Below, piece by piece: positions 34,055 to 43,019 of a stretch of DNA of 64,000 nucleotides. The translations under genes and the position numbers were made by a program. The DNA comes from Olivibacter domesticus (GTDB lineage: Bacteria; Bacteroidota; Bacteroidia; Sphingobacteriales; Sphingobacteriaceae). The DNA lies in assembly GCF_900109575.1 (NCBI RefSeq), contig NZ_FOAF01000008.1, positions 178,714-242,713 of the forward strand. Direction: 5' to 3'. The notes under the pieces were generated by a model. That model saw only the letters and a program-made list of their open reading frames with translations. It was not told the DNA's origin and did not search any database. Positions within the stretch are counted from its first letter, which is position 1. Each line of letters begins with the position of its first letter.

Positions 34055-34717
34055 ATGGTATTAAATAAAGAAGGAATAGCCAAACGCATTGCGCAGGAAA
34101 TAAAAGATGGTTATTACGTAAATTTAGGAATCGGAATTCCAACATTGGTAGCCAATTATATTCCAGATAATATTGAGGTTGTTTTGCAATCAGAAAACGG
34201 ATTATTAGGCATGGGCCCTTTTCCGTTTGCAGGAGAAGAGGATCCGGACCTTATTAATGCCGGGAAACAGACAGTCACTACGCTTCCTGGATCAGCAATA
34301 TTCGATTCGGCTATGAGCTTCGGCATGATACGGGCAAAAAAAGTAGATCTGACTATATTGGGTGCAATGGAAGTTTCGGAAACAGGAGATATTGCTAATT
34401 GGAAGATTCCGGGAAAAATGGTGAAAGGGATGGGGGGAGCTATGGATTTGGTGGCCTCTGCTGAAAATATTATCGTTGCAATGCAACAGGTGAATAAGGC
34501 GGGCGAGAGCAAATTATTATCTGCTTGCACGCTTCCACTTACCGGTGTTAAATGCGTTAAAAAAGTTGTAACAGAATTGGCAGTTTTTGAAATAGATCCA
34601 AAATTTAATGGTTTTCGTTTATTGGAAAGAGCTCCAGGATTAAGTGTTGATGAAATTAGAAATGCTACAGCCGGAAAGTTTATTGCCGAAGGAAATATTC
34701 CTGAGATGAGACTTTAA
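34055..34717 (+). CDS. scoB: 3-oxoacid CoA-transferase subunit B
   Basis: 220 residues. [13 protein letters not shown] carries the catalytic Glu of the family (signature 2, SENG). [14 protein letters not shown], the [20 protein letters not shown] region and [17 protein letters not shown] follow. It forms the active enzyme with subunit A encoded 510 bases upstream. The start codon directly follows the right repeat arm, so the repeat forms the entire local 5' context. The stop overlaps the converging uridine kinase stop by 4 bases. Confidence 0.94.
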   Translation: MVLNKEGIAKRIAQEIKDGYYVNLGIGIPTLVANYIPDNIEVVLQSENGLLGMGPFPFAGEEDPDLINAGKQTVTTLPGSAIFDSAMSFGMIRAKKVDLTILGAMEVSETGDIANWKIPGKMVKGMGGAMDLVASAENIIVAMQQVNKAGESKLLSACTLPLTGVKCVKKVVTELAVFEIDPKFNGFRLLERAPGLSVDEIRNATAGKFIAEGNIPEMRL

Positions 34718-35346
34718 AAAAGTTTCTTTCGGAGGTCCGCTGATATCTCATCTGTAATCTTAACCATATTAGCTACATCATCTGTGTTGTTTTCTATAAT
34801 ACGATCACAAATATTTTTGTAAGGATATAAGTATTTTTCAAAACTAGGTAAAACGTGATTAAACCATTTATATTTTACATCCTCCTCATCATAACCGCGC
34901 TCAACAAGGTCACGCTTCAACCTACGCGCTAAGGCAATATGTTCGTCAGCATGAAGAAATATCCGTTCATCAAGCATGGCGTTGATTTCTTCAAAGTGAA
35001 AAATAAACAATCCTTCAACAATTAATAGTGGTGCAGGTTTTATCTCAAGTATTTTTGGCGTTAGGGCTGGATTATTAAAGGTATATTCTTCTTTATAAAC
35101 AACTTTACCTTCAAATAAATCATTGATATCGTGAGAAAATTGCGTTCGATTAATAGACGAAGGCACGTCAAAGTTATAAAGCTTGTTTTCTTCTTGGGTT
35201 TTAGTGTTTGCAGGTATATAGTAATCGTCTTGCGAAATTAAGGTTACCTCGTGATCTTTAAAATGATTTAAAAAGCATTTTAAGAAAAAGGTTTTCCCAG
35301 ACCCACTGCTTCCCGCTATACCAACAACATAAGGTTTCTTAGACAT
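34714..35346 (-). CDS. udk: Uridine kinase
   Basis: 210 residues. P-loop GSSGSGKT (residues 12-19), SQDDYYIP substrate segment, [14 protein letters not shown] (DHP-like motif; the usual H is V here) and [15 protein letters not shown] lid region match the uridine/cytidine kinase and phosphoribulokinase-like fold. It converts uridine to UMP in pyrimidine salvage. The DFDHP motif of classical Udk reads NFDVP here, so substrate preference may differ within the family. It converges on scoB. Confidence 0.82.
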   Translation of the reverse strand: MSKKPYVVGIAGSSGSGKTFFLKCFLNHFKDHEVTLISQDDYYIPANTKTQEENKLYNFDVPSSINRTQFSHDINDLFEGKVVYKEEYTFNNPALTPKILEIKPAPLLIVEGLFIFHFEEINAMLDERIFLHADEHIALARRLKRDLVERGYDEEDVKYKWFNHVLPSFEKYLYPYKNICDRIIENNTDDVANMVKITDEISADLRKKLF

Positions 35347-35362
35347 CTTTCGTGCTTAGCGC

Positions 35363-35387
35363 TTTAACAGGAGAACAACCTGTTAAA
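35363..35387. other. Hairpin upstream of udk
   Basis: TTTAACAGG (35363-35371) pairs exactly with CCTGTTAAA (35379-35387) around a 7-base loop. No T run follows on either strand. It may be part of the udk leader or a weak terminator of the LysM gene. Confidence 0.35.
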
Positions 35388-35531
35388 TACGTTGATTTTT
35401 TTCGCGCAAAAATAAATAAAACTTTGTAATTATGGGTGCTTGATTACCTGTTGCATTCAACTTTTCTCGCTTAACACTACACTTTCCGCCCCCTTTAGCT
35501 ACAATTTGGGCCTTGCCCGGCTATTCACGAT

Positions 35532-35579
35532 CTAACTACACAACTATTTAACTACTCAAGAATTTAACTACTCAACTAA
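35532..35579. repeat. Octamer repeat array, single arm
   Basis: Six 8-bp units in exact register: CTAACTAC, ACAACTAT, TTAACTAC, TCAAGAAT, TTAACTAC, TCAACTAA. The array overlaps the stop codon of the LysM gene (TAG on the minus strand at 35578-35576). Seen from that gene it runs downstream. Confidence 0.8.
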
Positions 35580-36547
35580 TAAGATATGTTCACTTGAAAT
35601 CTACGATCAATAACACCTATTAAGGAAGCAACAGATTTTGATATTACAATGATAGCATCTTTATTTTCAGAGGTTTCATTGAACTTACCCACGACCTTAG
35701 CATAAGTGGTTCTATTCGTCATAGGATTCGTTATTTTGATAACTGTTCCCACGGGAGCGGAATTATGTAAGGCTAGCATTTTTCCCGTTTCACCATTTAA
35801 ATCGTCCATCCAAATGCCAATACCATTTGCAGCAACTTGCTTAATACCATAACGGTTCGCAGGAGTACTATCTGTCTTGAATTCTTCAACTTTTTCCTCA
35901 GATGAAAGATCTTCTAGACGTTTATTTGTGCTTGTTTGCTCCCCCTGTCCATCTACTGAAGATAATTCTTTGTTACTGATTACTTTTTTAGCAACCGTTG
36001 GATCCGAAGCAGCAGCTTCCACAGTGGTGTTTGGTATCTTAATAATCTGGCCAGCCTTCAACGAATTATCTGCAAGACTGTTTGCTTGTTTTATGGCGTC
36101 TACACTTACACCAAAACGTTTTGAAATAGCAAATAATGTTTCTTTCGTACCTACTTTATATTCTATAAAATCAGTTGCTTGAGATGTTACTGTTGTTCCC
36201 CCATTTGTTGGCGGGACGTCTGGTGTGGATTGACCTGCCGCGACAGTTTTATTACTATTCGTATTATTAGTAAAAGCTATGTTGGTAGGTATTTTTACTA
36301 CTTCCCCTGATCTAAGAGATTTATTAGCATTAAAAGAGATGATATCTTTTGGGCTTAGGTTGTATTTTCTCGCTAAGGAATAATAAGATTCTTTTGATTC
36401 TATTTTGTGTAGAATCACTTTTTTGCCTCCTTGATTCTCCACGCCAACGGAATCACGAACGGTTAAAGGGCTTGCCAAAACAATACTACTACTTATAATG
36501 CAGGTAAATGTTAATCCTAGTTTTTTTAATGTTTTCTCGTTCTTCAT
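35576..36547 (-). CDS. Secreted LysM protein with C-terminal double-psi beta-barrel
   Basis: 323 residues with a signal peptide (TCIISSSIVLASPL). Two LysM domains are visible: HKIESKESYYSLARKYNLSPKDIISFN (about 46-90) and YKVGTKETLFAISKRFGVSVDAIKQAN (about 130-175). A low-complexity linker leads to an RlpA-like double-psi beta-barrel (YGIKQVAANGIGIWMDD to RRFQVNISY, about 235-323). LysM binds peptidoglycan; the barrel resembles RlpA/expansin domains, but I do not see the full catalytic Asp set, so it may only bind. A cell-wall role in the periplasm is likely. It follows the DUF4905 gene by 11 bases in one operon. Confidence 0.85.
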   Translation of the reverse strand: MKNEKTLKKLGLTFTCIISSSIVLASPLTVRDSVGVENQGGKKVILHKIESKESYYSLARKYNLSPKDIISFNANKSLRSGEVVKIPTNIAFTNNTNSNKTVAAGQSTPDVPPTNGGTTVTSQATDFIEYKVGTKETLFAISKRFGVSVDAIKQANSLADNSLKAGQIIKIPNTTVEAAASDPTVAKKVISNKELSSVDGQGEQTSTNKRLEDLSSEEKVEEFKTDSTPANRYGIKQVAANGIGIWMDDLNGETGKMLALHNSAPVGTVIKITNPMTNRTTYAKVVGKFNETSENKDAIIVISKSVASLIGVIDRRFQVNISY

Positions 36548-36558
36548 ATATCTTACAA

Positions 36559-37305
36559 TTATACAAAATACGAAACAATTTCCTGTTTATTGTTTCGTAT
36601 AAAAAACAATTGTTGGCCTACCATAAAAAAAACTTCAGGTAATAAATGCTCAAGGTTATTTTCTAAGCATAGATTAACATAGATTTGGTTGTTTTTTAAA
36701 ATCGTTAGCATAAGTTTAAGGTCTCCTTCTGTTTGTTCATGATATGCCCAATAAGATGTTTCTCCATCATCCAAAAGGAAATAAGGACCGACAATAGGTT
36801 GATCCGTTAGATTTACAAGTGGAGTTCGATGAGTAGGAGAAGGTGATTTTATTGTCCGTTGTAACGGCGTCAATGTACTTAAAGAATTTGTAGTAAAAAG
36901 AGCTTCACCGGTGTATTCGTCTAAAATCGCAATGTTGTTTTTAGCGAAAGTAGGTACAGTAACCGCTGGACCTTCTTCTACTAATTCCTGAAATTGAATG
37001 TTAAATCGTTCCCACGTTACATCCTTTCCTTCCAGATTTATGGCTACCAGTGCTTGGGTTTGTGCTTGGCTAGGATTTGGATAATGCTGCAGCAGCAAGT
37101 GTGTAGCAGTTGTTGTCGCCAGTGTCCACCATCTATCGCCATAAGAGATCTTATCCAGCTTGAGCATGCCCGTAGGATAATGAATTACAGAGAAATAAGG
37201 ATTCCCCTCTTTTGTTCTCCACTCTATCGCGAGAAGTTGTGCTACTTCATGAATATCCATTTTCCAGATGGCACCCTCGAACTGATGGGCAAATGCTCTT
37301 TTCAT
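36559..37305 (-). CDS. DUF4905 family protein
   Basis: 248 residues without signal peptide or membrane helix. The N-terminal RAFAHQFEGAIWKMDIHEVAQLLAIEWRTKEG is a beta-propeller-like start, and the protein is beta-rich throughout (YWAYHEQTEGDLKLMLTILKNN; C-terminal FFMVGQQLFFIRNNKQEIVSYFV). I assign DUF4905, a Bacteroidota-only family of unknown function, by the overall pattern and its operon with a LysM protein. The call rests on resemblance rather than a diagnostic motif. Confidence 0.65.
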   Translation of the reverse strand: MKRAFAHQFEGAIWKMDIHEVAQLLAIEWRTKEGNPYFSVIHYPTGMLKLDKISYGDRWWTLATTTATHLLLQHYPNPSQAQTQALVAINLEGKDVTWERFNIQFQELVEEGPAVTVPTFAKNNIAILDEYTGEALFTTNSLSTLTPLQRTIKSPSPTHRTPLVNLTDQPIVGPYFLLDDGETSYWAYHEQTEGDLKLMLTILKNNQIYVNLCLENNLEHLLPEVFFMVGQQLFFIRNNKQEIVSYFV

Positions 37306-37440
37306 AAGACCGCCAACTTACGCAACTTTTAATTATCTTTAAAAAAAAATACCAAAAATAGAACAGACTAAGAAGTATATGTTATTGAGATGTTCTAACT
37401 GTGATAAACCTATGCATAGTCAAATCACTAAGAGTGGAAT

Positions 37441-37448
37441 TAAATTTG
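37441..37448 (+). promoter_or_regulatory. Candidate -7 box for the NfeD gene
   Basis: TAAATTTG matches TAnnTTTG, 22 bases before the ATG. No clear -33 box is seen. Confidence 0.45.
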
Positions 37449-37469
37449 TATTATTATTAAAAACTACGG

Positions 37470-38840
37470 ATGAAACAACTTTTAAGGTTTAAGCGACAAA
37501 TGCTACTTTGTCTAATATTTTTAATGGGGCTGTTACATGTAGGAGCCGCTCAGCAAGGGAGCAATGTTTATCATTTCAATTTAAGTGAAGAAATTGGCCC
37601 AGCTGCATGGCGAAAAACGGATAGAGCATTTTTAGAGGCAAAGGAAAGTGGTGCAACAATTATGTTGATTGAGATAAATACCTATGGTGGAATGCTTAAT
37701 TATGCCGATTCTATCCGTACCAAAATTTTAAATACGCCTCTAAAAACAATTGGTTTCATCAATCATAATGCTGCTTCCGCAGGGGCTTTGATTGCCATTG
37801 CCTGTGATAAGATTTACATGGTTAAAGGCGCTAGTATGGGCGCAGCGAGTGTCGTAAATCCTCAAGGAGAAATCATGCCGGAAAAATACCAGTCGTACAT
37901 GAGGAGCCTTATGCGAGCTACCGCAGAAGCGAAAGGGCGAGATCCAAAGGTAGCCGAAGCATTTGTCGACCCAGATGTTGTACTACCCCAGTTAAAAGAG
38001 CCGGGTAAAGTGTTAACGCTCACTACTGCTGAAGCAGTGAAGATAGGTTTAGCGACGTCAGAAGTGACAGATTTGAAGGATATTTTTGTTAAAGAGCGTT
38101 TAACCTCGCCAATTGTGCATCGCTATCAGGCTACTTGGATAGATCAGGTTATTAATTTTTTGATAAATCCGGCTGTTAGCGGCGTTTTAATACTCTTGAT
38201 CATCGGCGGAATATACTTTGAAATGCAAACCCCAGGAATCGGTTTCGCTTTAGTTATAGCCATCATTGCGGCATCATTATTTTTTGCGCCACTTTATATT
38301 CAAGGGCTTGCTGATAATTGGGAGATTGCGCTCTTTGTCATCGGTTTAATCTTGTTGTTGTTGGAAGTTTTTGTTATCCCAGGTTTCGGTGTGGCAGGTA
38401 TTTTAGGTATTATTGCGTTGGTATGTGGATTGGCCTTTAGCATGGTGCCAAATGAACAATTTAATTTTTTACCTGTTGAGCCAAATCAAATCATGACTTC
38501 CTTCATTATTGTGATCGTTTCAACGATTGCTTCGATTATACTTAGTGTAATTTTCGGTAAAAGCATACTCAAATCCAGCGCCTTTAAGAGACTTGTATTG
38601 GCAGACGAGCAGCAGTCCGGCTTAGGTTACGTGTCTTCCGTGAAATTGACAGATCTGATAAATAAAGAAGGTATTGCAAAAACAGCGCTAAGGCCATCCG
38701 GTAAAGTTGAAATAGAAGGGAAATGGTATGATGCAGTAGCGTTGGATGGTTTTGTTGAAAAAGATACCATCGTTTATGTTGAAAAACATGAAAACTATAA
38801 TCTTTTTGTAAGGAAAAAAGCAGATGATAAAGTTTATTAA
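37470..38840 (+). CDS. NfeD family membrane-bound serine protease (NfeD1b type)
   Basis: 456 residues: signal peptide, ClpP-like protease domain, four C-terminal membrane helices and a cytoplasmic OB-fold. The nucleophile is probably Ser103 in HNAASAGALIAIACDKIYM, with Lys from a later segment (MPEKYQSYMRSLMRATAE). Helices begin at VINFLINPAVSGVLILLIIGG. The OB domain is SGKVEIEGKWYDAVALDGFVEKD. The long form normally partners a stomatin-like or SPFH protein and cleaves hydrophobic regions of its partner; no stomatin gene is next to it here. Confidence 0.88.
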   Translation: MKQLLRFKRQMLLCLIFLMGLLHVGAAQQGSNVYHFNLSEEIGPAAWRKTDRAFLEAKESGATIMLIEINTYGGMLNYADSIRTKILNTPLKTIGFINHNAASAGALIAIACDKIYMVKGASMGAASVVNPQGEIMPEKYQSYMRSLMRATAEAKGRDPKVAEAFVDPDVVLPQLKEPGKVLTLTTAEAVKIGLATSEVTDLKDIFVKERLTSPIVHRYQATWIDQVINFLINPAVSGVLILLIIGGIYFEMQTPGIGFALVIAIIAASLFFAPLYIQGLADNWEIALFVIGLILLLLEVFVIPGFGVAGILGIIALVCGLAFSMVPNEQFNFLPVEPNQIMTSFIIVIVSTIASIILSVIFGKSILKSSAFKRLVLADEQQSGLGYVSSVKLTDLINKEGIAKTALRPSGKVEIEGKWYDAVALDGFVEKDTIVYVEKHENYNLFVRKKADDKVY

Positions 38841-38968
38841 TTCGTCAAACAAATAAACCATTAGGGTGTTATTGCTATTAAATAGCTTGAAAATTGTCAT
38901 TTCAAAAGTTCTTTTGGGCTACGCAAATTTCACATAGGCTATATTAAGAACATTAATTTAATACGTGT

Positions 38969-39448
38969 ATGAATCCTAAAGCAATAAGTTTAGAAGAGAA
39001 AAAATTAAGACCAGTAGTTGATCACCTTAACGATTTATTAGCGAATTATCATGTGCATTATCAAAAACTACGGGGTTGTCATTGGAACGTGAGAGGTTCG
39101 CATTTTTTTACATTGCATGCGAAATTTGAAGAACTTTATAATAACGCCATTACTACCATTGATGAGCTGGCCGAACGGGTTTTAACATTAGGAAAATCAC
39201 CTCTTAGCAGATATCAAGATTATTTGGAAACATCGGAAATAAAAGAAATTGATACGATAGGGATGTCTGATATTGACTTAGTTAGAGCAGTAGTTGATGA
39301 TTTAGAACTGCTCATCGCTTTACAGCGGGATTTGTTGGAAATAACAGACGAAGCAAATGATGAAGGTTCAAATGATATGGTAAATGCTTTTATGCAGTTC
39401 AATGAAAAACAAAACTGGATGTTACGAGCCTTCTTAAATAAGAACTAA
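38969..39448 (+). CDS. dps: Dps family ferritin-like DNA-protection protein
   Basis: 159 residues. The ferroxidase residues are visible: His38 (in CHWNVRG), His50 (FTLHAKFEELY), Asp65 and Glu69 (TIDELAER). The protein forms a 12-subunit shell that oxidises and stores iron using peroxide, and may bind DNA. The short N-terminal extension has several Lys/Arg. It is monocistronic with a terminator hairpin after it. Oxidative-stress control is expected from the family but not visible in the sequence. Confidence 0.93.
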   Translation: MNPKAISLEEKKLRPVVDHLNDLLANYHVHYQKLRGCHWNVRGSHFFTLHAKFEELYNNAITTIDELAERVLTLGKSPLSRYQDYLETSEIKEIDTIGMSDIDLVRAVVDDLELLIALQRDLLEITDEANDEGSNDMVNAFMQFNEKQNWMLRAFLNKN

Positions 39449-39472
39449 ATAATCAGTACAACATTAGTAATT

Positions 39473-39498
39473 CGGGCCCAATAGAAATGTTGGGCCCG
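39473..39498. terminator. Hairpin after dps
   Basis: CGGGCCCAA (39473-39481) pairs exactly with TTGGGCCCG (39490-39498) around an 8-base loop. It is very GC-rich but lacks a following T run, so termination may be factor-assisted. Confidence 0.55.
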
Positions 39499-39582
39499 TG
39501 TGGTTATACCGCTAAAAGCCCGTTATCTAAGAATTTAACAATTAATTAATCTGATCCATCGATCTTTTTAGAAATGCTTGAC

Positions 39583-39590
39583 TATTTTTG
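39583..39590 (+). promoter_or_regulatory. -7 box that decides the downstream start
   Basis: TATTTTTG matches TAnnTTTG and overlaps an in-frame TTG at 39588, excluding it as the start. The ATG at 39606 would have a leader of about 10 bases. Confidence 0.5.
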
Positions 39591-39605
39591 CTAAGAAAAT
39601 CAAAA

Positions 39606-39875
39606 ATGCTCCCAGTTATTGTAAATTTTTTAGGGTGGACAGGCGCAGCTTGTTGCACTTTAGGCTACTTATTGGTTAGCACCCGCATGATAGATTCGAA
39701 TAGTTGGAAGTATCAGATGTTAAATGCATTGGGTGGGATTTTTTTAGTGACAAGTGCTTTGTATAATCATGACGCGCCAAATACAGTAGCTAATGGTCTT
39801 TGGGCTCTTATTGGTTTGACAAGCCTTTGCCGTCTCTTTCTCTTCCAGTCCTTTAAAAAAAGTAACCATCAATAG
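39606..39875 (+). CDS. Small membrane protein, CBU_0592-like
   Basis: 89 residues from the ATG giving MLPVIVNFLGWTG. Three predicted membrane helices: VNFLGWTGAACCTLGYLLV, NALGGIFLVTSALYN and ANGLWALIGLTSLCRLFLF. The pattern fits the CBU_0592-like membrane domain family found singly in many bacteria, with no known function. Its leader is very short by the -7 box position. It is followed by the terminator of the convergent operon. Confidence 0.72.
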   Translation: MLPVIVNFLGWTGAACCTLGYLLVSTRMIDSNSWKYQMLNALGGIFLVTSALYNHDAPNTVANGLWALIGLTSLCRLFLFQSFKKSNHQ

Positions 39876-39903
39876 TCGATCAAAAGGACTGTCCCGCAAA
39901 AAA

Positions 39904-39941
39904 AGGAAAGATACCCATCATTAAAATGAAGTATCTTTCCT
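39904..39941 (-). terminator. Terminator of the DUF5777 operon
   Basis: AGGAAAGATAC (39904-39914) pairs exactly with 39931-39941 around a 16-base loop. On the minus strand a run of seven or more T follows. It lies 90 bases after the DUF5777 stop and may also serve the plus-strand gene. Confidence 0.7.
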
Positions 39942-40030
39942 CTAAAGGATTAAAGCTGTTGCAGACATTCCCGCCAATTTTTAAGTTAGCTAGCATTGAC
40001 TAAATGACATGAAAGGTTGACTGGTAATCC

Positions 40031-40987
40031 TTAATACCCACCTGCTTTTTCTTTATTAAATGAGAATCGCCGTGAGATACTAAAGCCCCATCTATACTGA
40101 CCTTTACCCCAGGAACTTGTTGTTTCCGAGATAAACTGTGATTCTTGAATTGCAGTGGCGTTGGTAAAGTTTAAATGGAAGACGTGCCCACCGGTTTCAA
40201 TCTCCAAACCGACACCCAAGGCGTCATAGAATTTTTGCTGATTTACATTCTCTACATAATCTTTCTTCGTTTTATCTCTAAACGGCAAAAAATAATCAGC
40301 TACAATAGCCATGCGCTTGCTTATCTTTAAACGACCACCGGCACCTACTGCGAATATACCGTTTTGGTCTCCAAAAATGGTGTAATTGCGATGCACATAG
40401 GTTGGAATAAGTTCAAAAGAAAAAATGGGACTAAATTTTCTAGCCATTACTAATTGACTAACATAGGTGATACGATCGTTAAAGTTTTTATAAGAGGTGG
40501 ACGCAGCAGGATCGTCTGAAGCTTTAACACCGCTTATTGTACCACTTCCAAAAAATGCGAGGCTGAGGGGGATGGCATTATCGGTGGTTTGTTCTAGAAA
40601 GCGGTATTTAAAATTAGCTTCATACAATTGCGTAGCCGCTGTTGCCCCCTTTGCTCTGGCGATACCAATATTCAATTTGTCGGAAACTCCATAATCAAAT
40701 CCGATCCTAATATCGGTCGACTGATCAAGGCCAAAAAAATTACCTATACCTCCGGTACCGCCAGCTATATCTCCAAATCGATGATCTACCCGGAATTCGA
40801 GCTCCTTCTTATGGATGGTTTCAGTCGATTGAGCATTAATTAAATGCGTGGATTTGAAGGTGGCACTTACCTTTTCCCGAGCAGTACTGTCGTCCTGAAT
40901 TAATTGCTCTAAGTCGTTCTGTGCAAATAAGACAGAAAAGGGGATCATTAAAAGAAAGCACGTGCAAATAAATGTTATATTCTTCAT
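40031..40987 (-). CDS. DUF5777 family beta-barrel outer-membrane protein
   Basis: 318 residues with a signal peptide (CFLLMIPFSVLFAQ). The body alternates amphipathic strands, as in an outer-membrane barrel, with the family-type start HLINAQSTETIHKKELEFRVDHRFGDI and GLDQSTDIRIGFDYGVSDKLNIGIA. The C-terminus ends in aromatic strands (YRWGFSISRRFSFNK). DUF5777 proteins are Bacteroidota barrels often next to YceI and c-type cytochromes, exactly the neighbours here (9 bases after yceI). Cargo unknown. Confidence 0.82.
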   Translation of the reverse strand: MKNITFICTCFLLMIPFSVLFAQNDLEQLIQDDSTAREKVSATFKSTHLINAQSTETIHKKELEFRVDHRFGDIAGGTGGIGNFFGLDQSTDIRIGFDYGVSDKLNIGIARAKGATAATQLYEANFKYRFLEQTTDNAIPLSLAFFGSGTISGVKASDDPAASTSYKNFNDRITYVSQLVMARKFSPIFSFELIPTYVHRNYTIFGDQNGIFAVGAGGRLKISKRMAIVADYFLPFRDKTKKDYVENVNQQKFYDALGVGLEIETGGHVFHLNFTNATAIQESQFISETTSSWGKGQYRWGFSISRRFSFNKEKAGGY

Positions 40988-40996
40988 AGAAATTAC

Positions 40997-41554
40997 TTAC
41001 CTAGTTTTAGCGTTATAAATAGCAGCGACTTTGATATCTAAGGTCTCTGCTATGTTTTTTATGACAATTGTTGGGACCTCGATTCCATGGTCGGCAGTTT
41101 TGACTTTGAAGGTACATGCCGCAGTGATGGAACCTTTGTTCACTGTTATTTTTACCGGGGCGGTGTAGTTCTTAGTAACACCATGTACCGTAAGCGTTCC
41201 GGCAACCATACACTGATAGGTACCATCACTTTTTAGTTTATCAGGATTCTCTATTTTACCTTTAAATTCTGAAAATGGAAACTGATCGCTCTCCATGTAG
41301 TTTTCATTAAAATGCTCTTGCATTAGTTTCTTCTTAAATTGGAAAGAGGTGTTCTTTACTTTAAAAAGAATAGCACCCGTGCTTAAATCCAATGCAGAAA
41401 GGCCGTTTTTGCTTATACCTTCGATATCTTCGAGGGGGGTGCTGCTAAAAAAAGATACAGTGGCGCCATTACTTACGAAAGTATTTTGGGCATTTACGGC
41501 AGTAGTTGAGAGGGCACCTATTAGCAATAAGGATAAGACTATTTTTTGAATCAT
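40997..41554 (-). CDS. YceI family periplasmic protein
   Basis: 185 residues with a signal peptide (LLLIGALSTTAVNAQ). The YceI lipocalin-like barrel is seen in VSFFSSTPLEDIEGISKNG, FQFKKKLMQEHFNENYMESDQFPFSEFKGKI and VAGTLTVHGVTKNYTAPVKI. YceI proteins bind polyisoprenoid or amphiphilic lipids. It lies between the cytochrome c gene (11 bases) and the DUF5777 barrel gene (9 bases). The set may move electrons or a lipid-soluble carrier between membranes; that is inference. Confidence 0.92.
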   Translation of the reverse strand: MIQKIVLSLLLIGALSTTAVNAQNTFVSNGATVSFFSSTPLEDIEGISKNGLSALDLSTGAILFKVKNTSFQFKKKLMQEHFNENYMESDQFPFSEFKGKIENPDKLKSDGTYQCMVAGTLTVHGVTKNYTAPVKITVNKGSITAACTFKVKTADHGIEVPTIVIKNIAETLDIKVAAIYNAKTR

Positions 41555-41565
41555 GATTTCTTTTA

Positions 41566-41946
41566 TTATTGTTCGGGCATATTACGGTCAAACCAAGCTT
41601 TTAGTAGTGCTTTTTCGTTAGCGGTTAATGAGCCCCCTATAGGCATTGTACCAGTAACTAGAACGACATTGTTAATCCTTACTCCATTATCTTTAACGGA
41701 TGCGTAATCTGAGAAGGTCCATTTGCTGCTTCCGCCGCCGCCTGATGAATGGCATCCACTACATTTTGTTTGCAACAATGCACCAGTAAAATTATTATAG
41801 CTTACATTCTCAGCGGTGACTTCATTACCACCTGGAGGTTGAGGTTCCGGCTCTGCTGCCTGGTCTTTAGAGCAACTATGGAGGATTCCAATAGTAGTGA
41901 TTAAAGTGATGAGCACGTAAAATGACTTTTTTTTCATGATTTTCAT
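41566..41946 (-). CDS. Small c-type cytochrome lipoprotein
   Basis: 126 residues (MKKKS at 41937 is the alternative start). The signal peptide ends with a lipobox-like ILHSC. One haem c motif, CSGCH, lies at about residues 61-65. The distal Met is probably in GTMPIGGSL, and ANEKALLKAWFDRNMPEQ forms the last helix. A Gly/Ser loop (SSGGGGSS) directly follows the haem motif. It is lipid-anchored and would act as a one-electron carrier, co-expressed with YceI and the Lipoprotein_15 protein. Confidence 0.88.
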   Translation of the reverse strand: MKIMKKKSFYVLITLITTIGILHSCSKDQAAEPEPQPPGGNEVTAENVSYNNFTGALLQTKCSGCHSSGGGGSSKWTFSDYASVKDNGVRINNVVLVTGTMPIGGSLTANEKALLKAWFDRNMPEQ

Positions 41947-41984
41947 AAGATTGTTGTTTAGTCGTTATATATGATTTAATGTTT

Positions 41985-42839
41985 TTAGTTTGCTGGAGCA
42001 ACAGCAGTGTTCAAGTTTACGATAGGCCATATACGAGGTTGCGGAAAACTTACTCCTTTGTTATCTCCCCGTTTCATATCCTGGCCAAAATAATATAAAG
42101 GCCATCCCTGATAGGTTAATTGTGTCTTTCCAAAAACATTGATGCTAGCCACCAAGTCTTTATTAATAATAGAAGGTAACGGACCAACTGCTGTTTGATA
42201 AATTGGCCATATAGCATCATTGCTAAAATCTTCCTTTGTAAATGTGTTCTTATTAAATTTGTCTGGAGCGAAGGAGTAAAGGGTTCTGCCCTCATTGTCT
42301 GTGAAATATTGTGTGACGCCATCGCCTATACTTAGATCTTCTTTATAATGATTGCCATCAGCACCAATCAATTGATTATTGACTACCATTAAGACATAAT
42401 CTGGTTTAGCAACAAACCAAATGCTATTGACACCATCCCCTTTAATGTCGCCTGCTTTTTCATCACTTGCATAATAATAAAGTGGCCAACCTTTATAAGT
42501 GCTCTGTTTGGATCCATCGGCGCGCGTAATTACATCAATATCTTCTTGATTAATTTCAGTATCTGAGCTTGCTTCGGCTGAATAATATACAGGCCATATT
42601 GCTTCACATCCATCGATACAGGCAGATGATCCATTAGCATCTAAAGAGAAAAAATAAAGGGTTCTTCCATCTTTATCAGTTAATACATTTCCGAAATTAC
42701 CCGACGATTGGACTTGAATCCCACTGTTTTCGTTATTGGGTGGGCCTTGCTCATCATCTTTTGAGCAAGCGGAAAGAAGGAATAGAAAGGCACTCATGAA
42801 ACTGAGCCTAACTAAATAAGTCATATTAAACATATTCAT
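41985..42839 (-). CDS. Lipoprotein_15 (secreted repeat, Y-x4-D) lipoprotein
   Basis: 284 residues. Lipobox LLSAC, then two Lipoprotein_15-type copies. Each has a LTDKDGRTLYFF-like start, a CIDGCEAIWPVYYS or SNDAIWPIYQ centre and a TYKGWPLYYYASDEKAGDIKGDG or TYQGWPLYYFGQDMKRGDNKG end. The two Cys of the first copy (ACIDGC) are not in the second. Function is unknown; the family often lies with cytochromes and redox proteins. It is the first gene of the four-gene operon, divergent from an ECF sigma factor gene. Confidence 0.87.
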   Translation of the reverse strand: MNMFNMTYLVRLSFMSAFLFLLSACSKDDEQGPPNNENSGIQVQSSGNFGNVLTDKDGRTLYFFSLDANGSSACIDGCEAIWPVYYSAEASSDTEINQEDIDVITRADGSKQSTYKGWPLYYYASDEKAGDIKGDGVNSIWFVAKPDYVLMVVNNQLIGADGNHYKEDLSIGDGVTQYFTDNEGRTLYSFAPDKFNKNTFTKEDFSNDAIWPIYQTAVGPLPSIINKDLVASINVFGKTQLTYQGWPLYYFGQDMKRGDNKGVSFPQPRIWPIVNLNTAVAPAN

Positions 42840-42934
42840 TTTTTTATTTTTTTGTTGAATGATATCCTGAATACGATGAGATAGAAGGGGAGGTTGCCTA
42901 AGGATAAAAAAAAATTTTTTTTCGCAACAAAAAG

Positions 42935-42966
42935 TTTACATTCGACCTGAATTAATTTTAGCTTTG
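42935..42966 (+). promoter_or_regulatory. Candidate promoter of the sigma factor gene
   Basis: TTTA (42935-42938), a 20-base spacer, then TAGCTTTG (42959-42966), matching TAnnTTTG with a one-mismatch -33. The leader is about 50 bases to the TTG start. Confidence 0.45.
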
Positions 42967-43006
42967 AAACAACCTTTTCATAATTATCAACGTAATGCTG
43001 TATTGA

Positions 43007-43013
43007 AAGGAGG
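43007..43013 (+). promoter_or_regulatory. Strong Shine-Dalgarno before a TTG start
   Basis: AAGGAGG lies 6 bases before TTG at 43020. Bacteroidota genes rarely use such sites, so it decides the start here; no in-frame ATG exists between the upstream TAA (42993) and the conserved region. Confidence 0.6.
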
Positions 43014-43019
43014 GCTTGG